Assembly: GCA_029263555.1 (NCBI GenBank) | Contig: JAJUFW010000026.1 | Location: forward strand, 1 to 13,381 | DNA length: 13,381 bases | Source: Alphaproteobacteria bacterium | GTDB taxonomy: Bacteria; Pseudomonadota; Alphaproteobacteria; DSM-16000; Inquilinaceae | Reading direction: 5' to 3' | Part shown: piece by piece, positions 1 through 6,304 of the stretch | Position numbering within the stretch: the first letter of the stretch is position 1 | Layout of the letters: each line of letters starts with the position of its first letter | Notes under the pieces: model-generated | The model's input: the letters and a program-made list of their open reading frames with translations, nothing else | What the model was told of the DNA's origin: nothing | Database searches by the model: none | Made by a program: the position numbers and the translations under genes

Positions 1-263
1 CAGCGCCTCCGGCGCCGGCGGGGCGCGGGCGGCATGGTCGGCCAGCGCTGGAAGACGAGGGCACTGCCGGTGACCGCCGGACCCAGCACCGGCACGAACA
101 TGGCCAGCGACCAGAGGCGGCTGAGACCCGCCCGACGCAGGAGCCGCACGAGTGGCCACTGGGCCAGCACGGCCATCATAAGGTGCAGGATCAGGGGGTC
201 GCGATACCAGGGTCCGGCCTGGCCGCCGGCGATCCCGATCGTTTCGTATAGGTCTTGCAGCAC
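1..263 (-). CDS. Small hypothetical membrane protein, partial (runs off the left edge)
   Basis: An open frame of 87 codons runs from a GTG at 263 to the window edge without a stop. The predicted protein has two hydrophobic stretches, around residues 24-42 and 50-71, split by a short basic turn (RLLRRAGLSRLW). It then has FQRWP and a proline/arginine-rich tail. This layout resembles small inner-membrane proteins of proteobacteria that end a membrane helix in an RWP motif, but I cannot name the family. The start is uncertain: a second in-frame GTG lies at 308, and neither has a clear Shine-Dalgarno sequence. The gene lies 126 bases downstream of osmC on the same strand. No function is proposed. 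An alternative is that this is a non-coding frame, but the hydrophobic pattern makes a real gene more likely. Confidence 0.45.
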   Translation of the reverse strand, partial: MLQDLYETIGIAGGQAGPWYRDPLILHLMMAVLAQWPLVRLLRRAGLSRLWSLAMFVPVLGPAVTGSALVFQRWPTMPPAPRRRRRR

Positions 264-389
264 GGCGCTTACATCTCGTTGGCAGCGTTCCCGACCGCCG
301 AAATGCACGCTACCGGCTGCATTGTCCAGAGGCGCGATGGCGCAGCGCCGACGCCCGGCCGGCGGACCGCGCGTCGGCGACCGTACGGA

Positions 390-815
390 TCATGCCAGCC
401 GGGCGGTCAGCGTGATCTCGGCCCCGGCAAGCAGCTTCGAGACCGGGCAGTTCCTCTTCGCCGTTTCCGCCAGTTCCCGGAACTTCGATTCGTCGATGCC
501 GTCGATCTGGCTTTCGTTCGTGAGCTCGATGCGGGTGATGGAGAACCCGCCGTCGCTGCGGTCCAGATGCACGCTCGCCTCGGTGCGGATGCTGCGCGGC
601 CGGAACCCGGCATCGCCCAGCACCTTCGAGAAGGCCATCGAGAAGCAGCCGGCATGAGCCGCGCCGATCAGCTCCTCCGGATTGGTCCCGGGTCCGTTCT
701 CGAAACGGGACTTGAAGCCGAACTCGCCGCTGAACGCCCCGGAGCCGAGCGTCATCGTGCCGCTTCCGTCCTCAAGACCGCCCTTCCATTCCGCCCGGGC
801 TTTCCTCACAGCCAT
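390..815 (-). CDS. osmC: OsmC family peroxiredoxin
   Basis: This 141-residue protein belongs to the OsmC/Ohr family of thiol-dependent hydroperoxide reductases, which detoxify organic peroxides in the cytoplasm. Seen in the sequence: the two redox cysteines, C57 in HAGCFSMAFS and C123 in RNCPVSKLL; the GTNPEELIGAAHAGC block; and the LTNESQIDGID segment. The length and these motifs match E. coli OsmC (C59 and C125) better than Ohr. The ATG at 815 is preceded by a good ribosome binding site (GGGAGAGG, about 4 bases away). It is 141 bases downstream of rlmN on the same strand with a hairpin in between, so it may be transcribed separately. Family call is firm; a specific regulator is not visible. 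Confidence 0.95.
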   Translation of the reverse strand: MAVRKARAEWKGGLEDGSGTMTLGSGAFSGEFGFKSRFENGPGTNPEELIGAAHAGCFSMAFSKVLGDAGFRPRSIRTEASVHLDRSDGGFSITRIELTNESQIDGIDESKFRELAETAKRNCPVSKLLAGAEITLTARLA

Positions 816-900
816 GGGTCCTCTCCCTCTCTGGTCGATGGAGGCCTGAGGGGCATGTTCCGCCCCTCCTAGAGAAGATGGCCCGGACGGCCGGAAAGTC

Positions 901-922
901 GATGCCCTCGGGAGCGGGCATC
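901..922 (-). terminator. Candidate terminator hairpin after rlmN
   Basis: A perfect 7-bp inverted repeat, GATGCCC at 901-907 and GGGCATC at 916-922, encloses an 8-base loop. It begins 35 bases past the rlmN stop. Read on the minus strand it is followed by GACTTTCC, so the U-tract is poor. It could end rlmN transcription or be a processing hairpin before osmC. Confidence 0.4.
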
Positions 923-956
923 CTTCCGCGGGGCTGGCGCTTCGACCGGCGGCGGA

Positions 957-2099
957 TCACGCCGCCGCGTCGCTCGCCTGCGCCCGGTTGCGGCGCTGGC
1001 GGACGCTGTCGGACTTGAGCTGCCCGCACGCCGCCATGATGTCCTGGCCGCGCGGCGTACGCACCGGGGTCGAGAACCCGGCCGCCGACAAGATGTCGCC
1101 GAAGCGGCGGATCGCCTCCGGCGTCGAGCATTCGTAGGGAGCGCCGGGCCAGGCGTTGAACGGGATCAGATTGACCTTCGAAGGGATACCGTCCAGAAGC
1201 CGGATCAGCTCGCGGGCGTCGGCCGGGGTGTCGTTGACCCCCTTCAGCATGACGTATTCGAAGGTGATCCGCCGGGCGTTGTTGACGCCGGGATAGTTCC
1301 GGCAGGCGTCCAGAAGCTCGCGGATCGGGTATTTGCGGTTGATCGGCACGATCTCGTCGCGCAGCTCGTCCGTCACGGCGTGCAGGCTGACCGCCAGGTT
1401 GACGCCCAGCTCCTCGCCGCAGCGGCGCATCATCGGCACGACGCCGGAGGTCGACAGCGTGATCCGCCGCTTGGAGATGGCGAGGCCGTCCCCGTCCATC
1501 ACGATCCTGAGGGCACGGGCGACGTTCTCGTAATTATAGAGCGGCTCGCCCATGCCCATCATGACGATGTTGGTGAGCCGCCGGTCGCCCTCGTTCCGGC
1601 CCCAATCGCCGAGCTGGTCCCGGGCATGCATCACCTGGCCGACGATTTCCGCCGCTTCCAGATTGCGTACCAGCCGCTGGGTCCCGGTGTGGCAGAAGCG
1701 GCAGGTCAGCGTGCACCCGACCTGGGAGGAAACGCACAGCGTCCCGCGGTCCTCCTCCGGGATGTGCACGGTCTCGATCTCCTGGCCGTCGGCCATCTTC
1801 AGGAGCCACTTGGCCGTGCCGTCGAAGCTGTGCTGGGCGCGCGTCTCGGTCAGGCGCTCGATGACATAGGCGTCCTCGAGCCTGGCGCGGAGAGACTTGC
1901 CGAGATCCGTCATCTGCGAGAACTCGACCGCCCCGGCCGTGTAGATCCATCGCCAGAGCTGCTTGGCACGGAACGCCGGCTCGCCGAGCGTGGCAAGCTC
2001 GTCCGCCAACTCGGCGCGGGTCAGGCCGACCAGATTCTTCCGGCCGTCGGCGCGCGGCGGCAGGGGAGCGAAGATGGACGCGTGGCTGTCGATGCCCAT
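957..2099 (-). CDS. rlmN: 23S rRNA (adenine-2503-C2)/tRNA methyltransferase RlmN
   Basis: RlmN is a radical-SAM enzyme that adds a C2 methyl group to A2503 of 23S rRNA and, in E. coli, to A37 of some tRNAs. The 380-residue protein has the CxxxCxxC iron-sulfur motif at C129, C133 and C136 (GCTLTCRFCHTGTQ). It also has the two catalytic cysteines: C122 in TLCVSSQ and C358 in MAACGQL. The spacing from C122 to C129 equals that of E. coli C118 to C125. MMGMGEPLYNY (residues 180-190) and LAVSLHA are further family blocks. I place the start at ATG 2099, because GGAAG sits 5 bases upstream. An in-frame TTG at 2111 would overlap that ribosome binding site and is less likely. It lies 95 bases downstream of the ialB-type gene on the same strand, with two hairpins between. 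Confidence 0.97.
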   Translation of the reverse strand: MGIDSHASIFAPLPPRADGRKNLVGLTRAELADELATLGEPAFRAKQLWRWIYTAGAVEFSQMTDLGKSLRARLEDAYVIERLTETRAQHSFDGTAKWLLKMADGQEIETVHIPEEDRGTLCVSSQVGCTLTCRFCHTGTQRLVRNLEAAEIVGQVMHARDQLGDWGRNEGDRRLTNIVMMGMGEPLYNYENVARALRIVMDGDGLAISKRRITLSTSGVVPMMRRCGEELGVNLAVSLHAVTDELRDEIVPINRKYPIRELLDACRNYPGVNNARRITFEYVMLKGVNDTPADARELIRLLDGIPSKVNLIPFNAWPGAPYECSTPEAIRRFGDILSAAGFSTPVRTPRGQDIMAACGQLKSDSVRQRRNRAQASDAAA

Positions 2100-2118
2100 G
2101 GTCACTTCCAAATGGCGA

Positions 2119-2144
2119 CGGCCCCTCCATCACGGAAGGGGCCG
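2119..2144 (-). other. GC-rich hairpin ahead of rlmN
   Basis: CGGCCCCT at 2119-2126 pairs with AGGGGCCG at 2137-2144 (8 bp), with a possible further CC/GG pairing inside around a bulged A. It lies 20 bases upstream of the rlmN ATG and downstream of the ialB-type gene. There is no U-tract on the minus strand. It could be a terminator for the upstream gene or a 5' leader structure of rlmN. Confidence 0.35.
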
Positions 2145-2169
2145 GCGGAAATTCTATTCCTGGTCGGGA

Positions 2170-2185
2170 CGGCGCCGAGGCGCCG
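2170..2185 (-). terminator. Candidate terminator hairpin after the IalB-type gene
   Basis: CGGCGCC at 2170-2176 and GGCGCCG at 2179-2185 form a strong, short stem only 9 bases beyond the stop codon of the IalB-type gene. There is no run of U after it (GTCCCGACC follows). With the hairpin at 2119-2144 it forms a tandem pair that could reduce readthrough into rlmN. Confidence 0.35.
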
Positions 2186-2194
2186 GCCCCCGTC

Positions 2195-2728
2195 TCACGT
2201 CAGGCCGCAGGCCTGGGTGATCTGCTGATAGGCGGCAGTGAAGCCGAGCAGGCTGTAGGTGTCGGTCGTCGCCGTACCGCGGCTCGACGTCCCCCGGACC
2301 ACCATGGTCGTCCCCGCCCGCATCGCGGCCACCAGCTCCCGGTCGGTCTGGCTGTCGCGAGCCCAGGCGGTGTCCTGGTCGGTGAAGAGCTCGAAGTTCC
2401 GGTCGCCGATGGTCGCCCGGACCGTGCTGCCCGACTGGTAGGTGTAGCCGGTGATGATGCTCACCACGTCGCGGCTGTTCTCGCCCGGCCGGTGGGTGAC
2501 GAGAAGGAAGATGTCGCCGCGGGTCGTGTAGTTGCCTTCAGCCTTGGTCGGCTTGCTGGCCATGTAGCAGACCTTGTTGCCGTTCTCCATGTAGGTGAAG
2601 GTGTGCCAGTCCCGATGGCTCTCGAGGTACTGAACCTCCTGGGCATCGGCAGAGCCGGCGACGAAAGACCCGGTCGCGGTCACGGCCAGGGCCACTGCAA
2701 CGAGAGCGATTCGAGCAACGTTCAGCAT
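2195..2728 (-). CDS. Invasion associated locus B (IalB) family periplasmic protein
   Basis: This 177-residue protein has a signal peptide: a hydrophobic segment around residues 5-24, then a likely cleavage site after A29 (AGSADA|QE). The mature part matches the IalB family pattern. It begins HRDWHTFTY, continues with NKVCYMASKPTK, then LLVTHRPGENS, AWARDSQTD and a glycine-rich block around MRAGTTMVVRGTSSRGT, and ends TAAYQQITQACGLT. Two cysteines, C54 and C174, could form a disulfide in the periplasm. The family is named after a Bartonella invasion locus but is widespread in non-pathogenic alphaproteobacteria, where its role is not settled. Adjacency to rlmN is, as I recall, common in this class. 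No clear Shine-Dalgarno precedes the ATG at 2728; an AT-rich block with TATAGT lies only 8 bases upstream. Confidence 0.85.
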   Translation of the reverse strand: MLNVARIALVAVALAVTATGSFVAGSADAQEVQYLESHRDWHTFTYMENGNKVCYMASKPTKAEGNYTTRGDIFLLVTHRPGENSRDVVSIITGYTYQSGSTVRATIGDRNFELFTDQDTAWARDSQTDRELVAAMRAGTTMVVRGTSSRGTATTDTYSLLGFTAAYQQITQACGLT

Positions 2729-2736
2729 GGCGCCAC

Positions 2737-2742
2737 ACTATA
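2737..2742 (-). promoter_or_regulatory. Possible -10 element close to the IalB-type start
   Basis: Read on the minus strand, TATAGT lies in an AT-rich stretch (AAAATAAATATAG) that stands out in this GC-rich window. It ends 8 bases before the ATG at 2728, so a transcript from it would start almost at the ATG. The sequence 17 bases further upstream (CTGGTA) is a poor -35 match. Confidence 0.3.
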
Positions 2743-2768
2743 TTTATTTTGGGGCGGGTTACCAGGGG

Positions 2769-2797
2769 CGAAGTTACGGGCGGACGTCGAAACTTCG
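2769..2797. repeat. Inverted repeat upstream of the IalB-type gene
   Basis: CGAAGTT at 2769-2775 and AACTTCG at 2791-2797 are perfect inverted arms separated by 15 bases that include a GACGTC palindrome. They lie 41-69 bases upstream of the IalB-type ATG, which is a reasonable place for an operator. The rest of the gap from 2729 to 2963 shows no gene, only one further small hairpin (GTCCC-GCAA-GGGAC at 2860-2873). Confidence 0.35.
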
Positions 2798-2963
2798 TAA
2801 CGGCCACCCAAGAAATGCGCGCGGGCAGGCAATTGGAGGGGCGGGCCGGCGGGGCCGGAGTCCCGCAAGGGACCCCCGTTTCCCATGACCCAACACCGAC
2901 GGCGGCGCCGTCGACTTGACAGGCACCGCCTTCGACTTGCCCTGCCGCCGGCACGGGGCCCCG

Positions 2964-3500
2964 TCATTCGGCCCTGCGCTTCCGGAAGGCCGGCTGGCCG
3001 TGGACATGAGGCGGCAGAGGTTCGGTCGGTCCGCCCGGGCGCAGCGGCCGCGGCGCGAACCGGCCAAGGCTGATCAGCCGGTCGTACATGACGAGCGCCC
3101 CGGCCAGGGACAGGTTGATCGAGAACCGGGTCGGGATCTTGACCACGAAAGCGCAGCGCTCGACCAGCTCGGGCGACAGGCTGCCGCGTTCGGGGCCGAG
3201 CACATAAGCCGCCCGCCGCGGGTGCCGGAAGCTCGGCAGCTCGATCGAATCGTCCATCAGCTCGATGCCGACCAGATCGCAGTCCCGGGGCAGGGTCAGG
3301 GAATCCACGTCGGGAAAGGTGTAGAGCGGCATGTTCTTCGAGGCCTCCGAGGTATCGGCCTCGCGGAAGCCCTGCACGTCGGTGACCGGCGCGATCGTGA
3401 AGGCGAAGCTTGCGCCGAAGGCGTGCGCCGTCCGCATCAGCGCCCCCACATTGGCCGGCTTGCTGATCCCTTCGACCCCGATCCCGAAATACCCGCGCAT
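2964..3500 (-). CDS. SpoU/TrmH-type RNA 2'-O-methyltransferase
   Basis: This 178-residue protein carries the three motifs of the SpoU branch of SPOUT knotted methyltransferases, which methylate ribose 2'-OH in tRNA or rRNA using SAM. Motif 1 is NVGALMRTAHAFG (residues 17-29) with N17 and R23. Motif 2 is YVLGPERGSLSPEL (99-112). Motif 3 is KIPTRFSINLSLAGALVMYD (121-140), including the conserved asparagine N129. There is no N-terminal RNA-binding domain, so this is a minimal catalytic form; about 30 residues after motif 3 form a proline- and arginine-rich tail. The ATG at 3500 has GAGGAAG 8 bases upstream. It is divergent from the asparaginase gene across 111 bases. The substrate nucleotide cannot be read from the sequence. 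Confidence 0.92.
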   Translation of the reverse strand: MRGYFGIGVEGISKPANVGALMRTAHAFGASFAFTIAPVTDVQGFREADTSEASKNMPLYTFPDVDSLTLPRDCDLVGIELMDDSIELPSFRHPRRAAYVLGPERGSLSPELVERCAFVVKIPTRFSINLSLAGALVMYDRLISLGRFAPRPLRPGGPTEPLPPHVHGQPAFRKRRAE

Positions 3501-3531
3501 AGACAGAACTTCCTCAACTCGAACCGCCGGG

Positions 3532-3565
3532 CACCTTGCCCGGGCTACGGCGCCAAGGCAAGGTG
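3532..3565. repeat. 9-bp inverted repeat in the methyltransferase/asparaginase divergent region
   Basis: CACCTTGCC at 3532-3540 and GGCAAGGTG at 3557-3565 are perfect inverted arms with a 16-base spacer. The pair sits in the middle of the 111-base gap between two divergent genes, a likely position for a shared operator. It could equally fold as a leader hairpin in the asparaginase transcript. Confidence 0.45.
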
Positions 3566-3611
3566 TGCGCCGGCCCGATACAGAAGACGAACGTAGCGAC
3601 GGCACGGCACC

Positions 3612-4697
3612 ATGCCACACGATCATTGCCACGGCCATGTGGCGGCCCCGGGGAACGACAATTCGGCCGGCACCGCCGATCTCGACCGCAGGGGCCAGCC
3701 GATCCTGGTCCAGGTGATTCGGGGCGGCATGACCGAAAGCCGCCACCGGGCGCTGGCCGTCATTGCCGACCGGAACGGCCGGATCCTCGACTACTGGGGC
3801 GACTTCGAGCGGGCGATCTATCCACGTTCGGCGGTCAAGCCGCTGCAGGCCCTGCCGCTGATCGAGAGCGGGGCCGCCGACGCCTTCGCGCTCGGCAGCG
3901 AGGAGCTGGCGCTCGCCTGCGCCTCCCATTCGGGGGAGCCGGTCCATACGGAAGCCGTGGCGGCCTGGCTCGAGCGGATCGGCTGTTCGTCCGCGGACCT
4001 GGAATGCGGCGCCCACCCGCCCTACGACACCGAAACCGCGCGCGAGCTGGTCCGCCAGGGGCGCGAGCCGACGCCGCTGCACAACAACTGCTCCGGCAAG
4101 CACACGGGCTTCCTGACCGTCGCCCGCCACAAGGGCGAGCCTCTTTCCGGCTACACGGCCTTTACCCACCCGGTGCAGCAGCGGATCCTGGGCGTTCTCG
4201 AACAGATGACCGGGCAGGACCTGGGCGACGCCCCAAGGGGCATCGACGGCTGCTCCATCCCGACGATCGCCGTTCCGCTGGGCGCCCTTGCCATGGCCAT
4301 GGCCCGGCTGGCCGACCCCGTCGACCTGCCCGACCGGCGGGCGGAAGCGGCGCTCAGGATCCGCGCCGCCTGGGGCGCCCATCCCTACCTGATCGCCGGG
4401 CGCAACCGCTTCGACACGCTGGCCATGACTGCCGGCGAAGGACGGTTCATGGTCAAGGCCGGCGCCGAGGGGGTTTCCTGTGCGGCCCTGCCGGAATTCG
4501 GCATCGGCATCGCGGTGAAGATCGAGGACGGCGCGGGCCGGGCGGCCGATGTCGCCATGGCCGCCCTGCTGCGCCATGTCGGCGCGCTCGGCGACGAGGC
4601 ATGGGAATCGCTTGCCGGCACCCCCGCCCGTCCCCGCCTCGCCAATGTCCGGGGCACGACCGTGGGCGAGATCCGGACCGGGGAGATCGGATCTTGA
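3612..4697 (+). CDS. Class 3 (Rhizobium etli-type) L-asparaginase
   Basis: This 361-residue protein belongs to the asparaginase II family typified by the inducible, thermolabile R. etli enzyme (product AspAII), which hydrolyses L-asparagine to aspartate and ammonia. With a constant offset of 25, the published R. etli key residues fall into place: S48/K51 as S73/K76 (PRSAVKPLQ), S80 as S105 (CASHSGEP), zinc ligands C135/K138 as C160/K163 (HNNCSGKH) and C189 as C214 (DGCSIPT). The second lysine is probably K282 in MVKAGAEGV. The offset reflects an N-terminal extension whose first ten residues hold four histidines and one cysteine. The start is not certain: no clear ribosome binding site precedes ATG 3612, and an in-frame GTG lies at 3639. 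The stop overlaps the TTG of the next methyltransferase, so the two are co-translated. Confidence 0.93.
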   Translation: MPHDHCHGHVAAPGNDNSAGTADLDRRGQPILVQVIRGGMTESRHRALAVIADRNGRILDYWGDFERAIYPRSAVKPLQALPLIESGAADAFALGSEELALACASHSGEPVHTEAVAAWLERIGCSSADLECGAHPPYDTETARELVRQGREPTPLHNNCSGKHTGFLTVARHKGEPLSGYTAFTHPVQQRILGVLEQMTGQDLGDAPRGIDGCSIPTIAVPLGALAMAMARLADPVDLPDRRAEAALRIRAAWGAHPYLIAGRNRFDTLAMTAGEGRFMVKAGAEGVSCAALPEFGIGIAVKIEDGAGRAADVAMAALLRHVGALGDEAWESLAGTPARPRLANVRGTTVGEIRTGEIGS

Positions 4698-5941
4698 GCG
4701 CTCCCGCGGACCGGCTGGTCCACGCCCAGTACGAAGCCTATCCCTACCCGGCCCGCGACCCGCGGGACGAAAGGAAGCGCCTCATCACCGGGTCGCCCAG
4801 CGACCTTGACGAGCTGAGGCATCACCTGTTCGCGGGTCGCATCGACGACGGGCGGCCGTTCCGGGCGCTTGTCGCCGGCGGCGGCACCGGGGACGGGCTG
4901 ATCATGCTGGCCCAGCAGATCCGGGATGCCGGCCTGGCCGCGGAAATCACCTATGTCGACCTGTCCGAAAGCTCGCGCCGCATCGCTGAGGCGCGGGCGG
5001 AGATCCGCGGCCTGACAGACCTCATACGCTTCCACACGGGGTCGCTCCTGGAACTCGAGCGGATCGCGCCCGGCCCCTTCGACTACATCGACTGCTGCGG
5101 CGTCCTGCACCACCTGGCCGACCCGGCGGCCGGGCTCGCCGCGCTCGCCGCGCGGCTGGCGCCGGGCGGCGGCATGGGCCTGATGGTCTACGGGACCCTG
5201 GGACGCACCGGCGTCTACCCGCTGCAGAGCGCGCTGCGGCGCCTTGCCGGCGGCCTCCCCGATCCGGAGCGGCTGGCACTGGCGAAACGCCTGGTCGGAA
5301 GCCTGCCCGAGACCAACTGGTTCCGCCGCAATCCCTTCCTGGCCGATCACCGGGCGAGCGACGCCGGCCTCTACGACCTGCTTCTGCACAGCCGGGACCG
5401 CGCCTATACCGTGCCCGAGCTGTGCGAGCTGGTGGAAGGCCAGGGCCTCACGATCGTCAGCTTCATCGACCCGGCCGCCTATGATCCCGCCTACCTGATC
5501 TCCGATCCGCGGCTGCGCGCGCGGATCGAGGGGATGGACCTTCGGGAGAGGGCCGCCCTGGCGGAAGAGCTGTCGGGCGCGCTTAAGGTCCACGTCGTCT
5601 ATGTGAAGCGCCGCGACGAAGCTGCGGGCGCGGCCGCCTCTCCCGATAACCCGGAGATGCGGCCGGTGCTGCGCGGGATCGCCCCGGAGGCGCTCGCCCG
5701 CGGCCTGAAGCCCGGCCGTCCGCTCACCGTCGACCGCAACGGGCTCAAGTTCAGCCTGCCCATGCCGCCGCTGGCGGCCGCCATCTGCGCCCGCATCGAC
5801 GGGAAGCGCTCGATCGCCGACCTCTACCAGGAGATCGCCGGGCTGCAGGGCGGAGCCCTCACCTGGGACGCCTTCAAGCGCCAGTTCGACCAGCTCTATG
5901 GCGGCCTGCACGGCTTCGGGAAGCTCTTCCTCCGGGCCTGA
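4694..5941 (+). CDS. Class I SAM-dependent methyltransferase with C-terminal extension
   Basis: The frame starts at TTG 4694, sharing TTGA with the asparaginase stop, with GGGGAG 8 bases upstream; this gives 415 residues. The first 25 residues contain QYEAYPYPARDP, a Y-x-x-YPYP segment seen before the fold in a group of methyltransferases. Motif I is LVAGGGTGDG (59-68), the acidic residue after strand 2 is D89 (YVDLSESS), and motif IV is FDYIDCCGVLHHL (129-141). After the Rossmann domain, residues about 305-415 form a separate region (RPVLRGIAPEALARGL, then DRNGLKFSLPMPPLAA and GKRSIADLYQEI). This looks like a small winged-helix or PqqD-like module. The substrate is unknown. Coupling to asparaginase suggests a linked pathway but does not prove it. 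It ends directly against the DUF1127 gene on the other strand. Confidence 0.85.
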   Translation: MSAPADRLVHAQYEAYPYPARDPRDERKRLITGSPSDLDELRHHLFAGRIDDGRPFRALVAGGGTGDGLIMLAQQIRDAGLAAEITYVDLSESSRRIAEARAEIRGLTDLIRFHTGSLLELERIAPGPFDYIDCCGVLHHLADPAAGLAALAARLAPGGGMGLMVYGTLGRTGVYPLQSALRRLAGGLPDPERLALAKRLVGSLPETNWFRRNPFLADHRASDAGLYDLLLHSRDRAYTVPELCELVEGQGLTIVSFIDPAAYDPAYLISDPRLRARIEGMDLRERAALAEELSGALKVHVVYVKRRDEAAGAAASPDNPEMRPVLRGIAPEALARGLKPGRPLTVDRNGLKFSLPMPPLAAAICARIDGKRSIADLYQEIAGLQGGALTWDAFKRQFDQLYGGLHGFGKLFLRA

Positions 5942-6160
5942 TCAGGGGCGCCAAAAAGGCTTCCGCATTTCCCGGTCCCGGGTCACCGGATCGATCCCGA
6001 TATCCTGCAGCAGGTGATCGTCCAGCCGGGACAGCGACCGCCGCGTGCGCATCCGGCGATGCCAGAGGGACAGAACGACGCTTACGCGGTCGAGAAGACG
6101 GGAATGGCCCGACACCGGCCGACGCGCGGCGACAAGGCCCGGATCGTTCAATGACGGCAT
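5942..6160 (-). CDS. DUF1127 small arginine-rich protein
   Basis: A 72-residue protein whose second half is a DUF1127 (YjiS-like) domain: SLWHRRMRTRRSLSRLDDHLL, then QDIGIDPVTRDREMRKPFWRP (split here only for length). Such proteins are abundant in alphaproteobacteria. Studied examples in Agrobacterium and Rhodobacter affect RNA turnover, phosphate homeostasis or stress responses. The N-terminal 30 residues are not conserved in kind. The ATG at 6160 has a strong ribosome binding site (AGGAAGG, 5 bases away). The stop abuts the stop of the methyltransferase with no gap, and the gene is divergent from the LysR gene. Confidence 0.9.
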   Translation of the reverse strand: MPSLNDPGLVAARRPVSGHSRLLDRVSVVLSLWHRRMRTRRSLSRLDDHLLQDIGIDPVTRDREMRKPFWRP

Positions 6161-6190
6161 ATTCGCCTTCCTAATGACTGGAGACGGGAG

Positions 6191-6226
6191 GGCGATGCTC
6201 CAGGATCGCCAATAGACAGCACTGTC
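6191..6226. promoter_or_regulatory. Two palindromes between DUF1127 and LysR genes
   Basis: GGCGAT at 6191-6196 and ATCGCC at 6205-6210 are inverted arms around 8 bases. GACAG-CA-CTGTC at 6215-6226 is a near-continuous 12-base palindrome. Both lie in the 144-base divergent region, 31-66 bases upstream of the DUF1127 start, where protein binding sites or hairpins would be expected. No protein can be assigned. Confidence 0.35.
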
Positions 6227-6242
6227 CGCCGAATCCGCGGCG

Positions 6243-6287
6243 CTGACAAAAGATCGTTTTTCATGCTACTCATTAGGCTGGCTAATG
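6243..6287 (+). promoter_or_regulatory. LysR-type operator with candidate -35 ahead of the LysR gene
   Basis: CATTAG-GCTGG-CTAATG at 6271-6287 is a perfect inverted repeat that contains the T-N11-A pattern of LysR-type binding sites. It ends 17 bases before the LysR ATG, a position suited to autoregulation. A CTGACA at 6243-6248 is close to a -35 consensus, but I see no good -10 at the right spacing. The same half-site, as CTAATGA at 6171-6177, lies next to the DUF1127 ribosome binding site. Confidence 0.5.
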
Positions 6288-6304
6288 GGCTTCAAGGGTT
6301 CGTC

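Noticed and set aside
2100..2111. Upstream TTG start for rlmN
   Set aside because: The GGAAG just before ATG 2099 lies within this stretch and fits as the ribosome binding site, so the ATG is preferred.
2729..2963. Hidden gene in the 235-base gap between the IalB-type and SpoU-type genes
   Set aside because: Short frames here are arginine- and proline-rich with no ribosome binding site or family resemblance; only hairpins and AT-rich promoter-like sequence are seen.
3536..4693. Long open frame upstream of and continuous with the methyltransferase frame
   Set aside because: This part overlaps the asparaginase in another frame and shows no domain; the TTG at 4694 with its ribosome binding site is the better start.
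4385..5911. A 508-codon minus-strand open frame opposite the methyltransferase
   Set aside because: No family pattern, and composition typical of an antisense shadow; the plus-strand frame has methyltransferase motifs.
6263..6304. Upstream ATG start for the LysR gene
   Set aside because: It would place the operator-like palindrome inside the coding region and add residues that the family lacks; ATG 6305 has a ribosome binding site.
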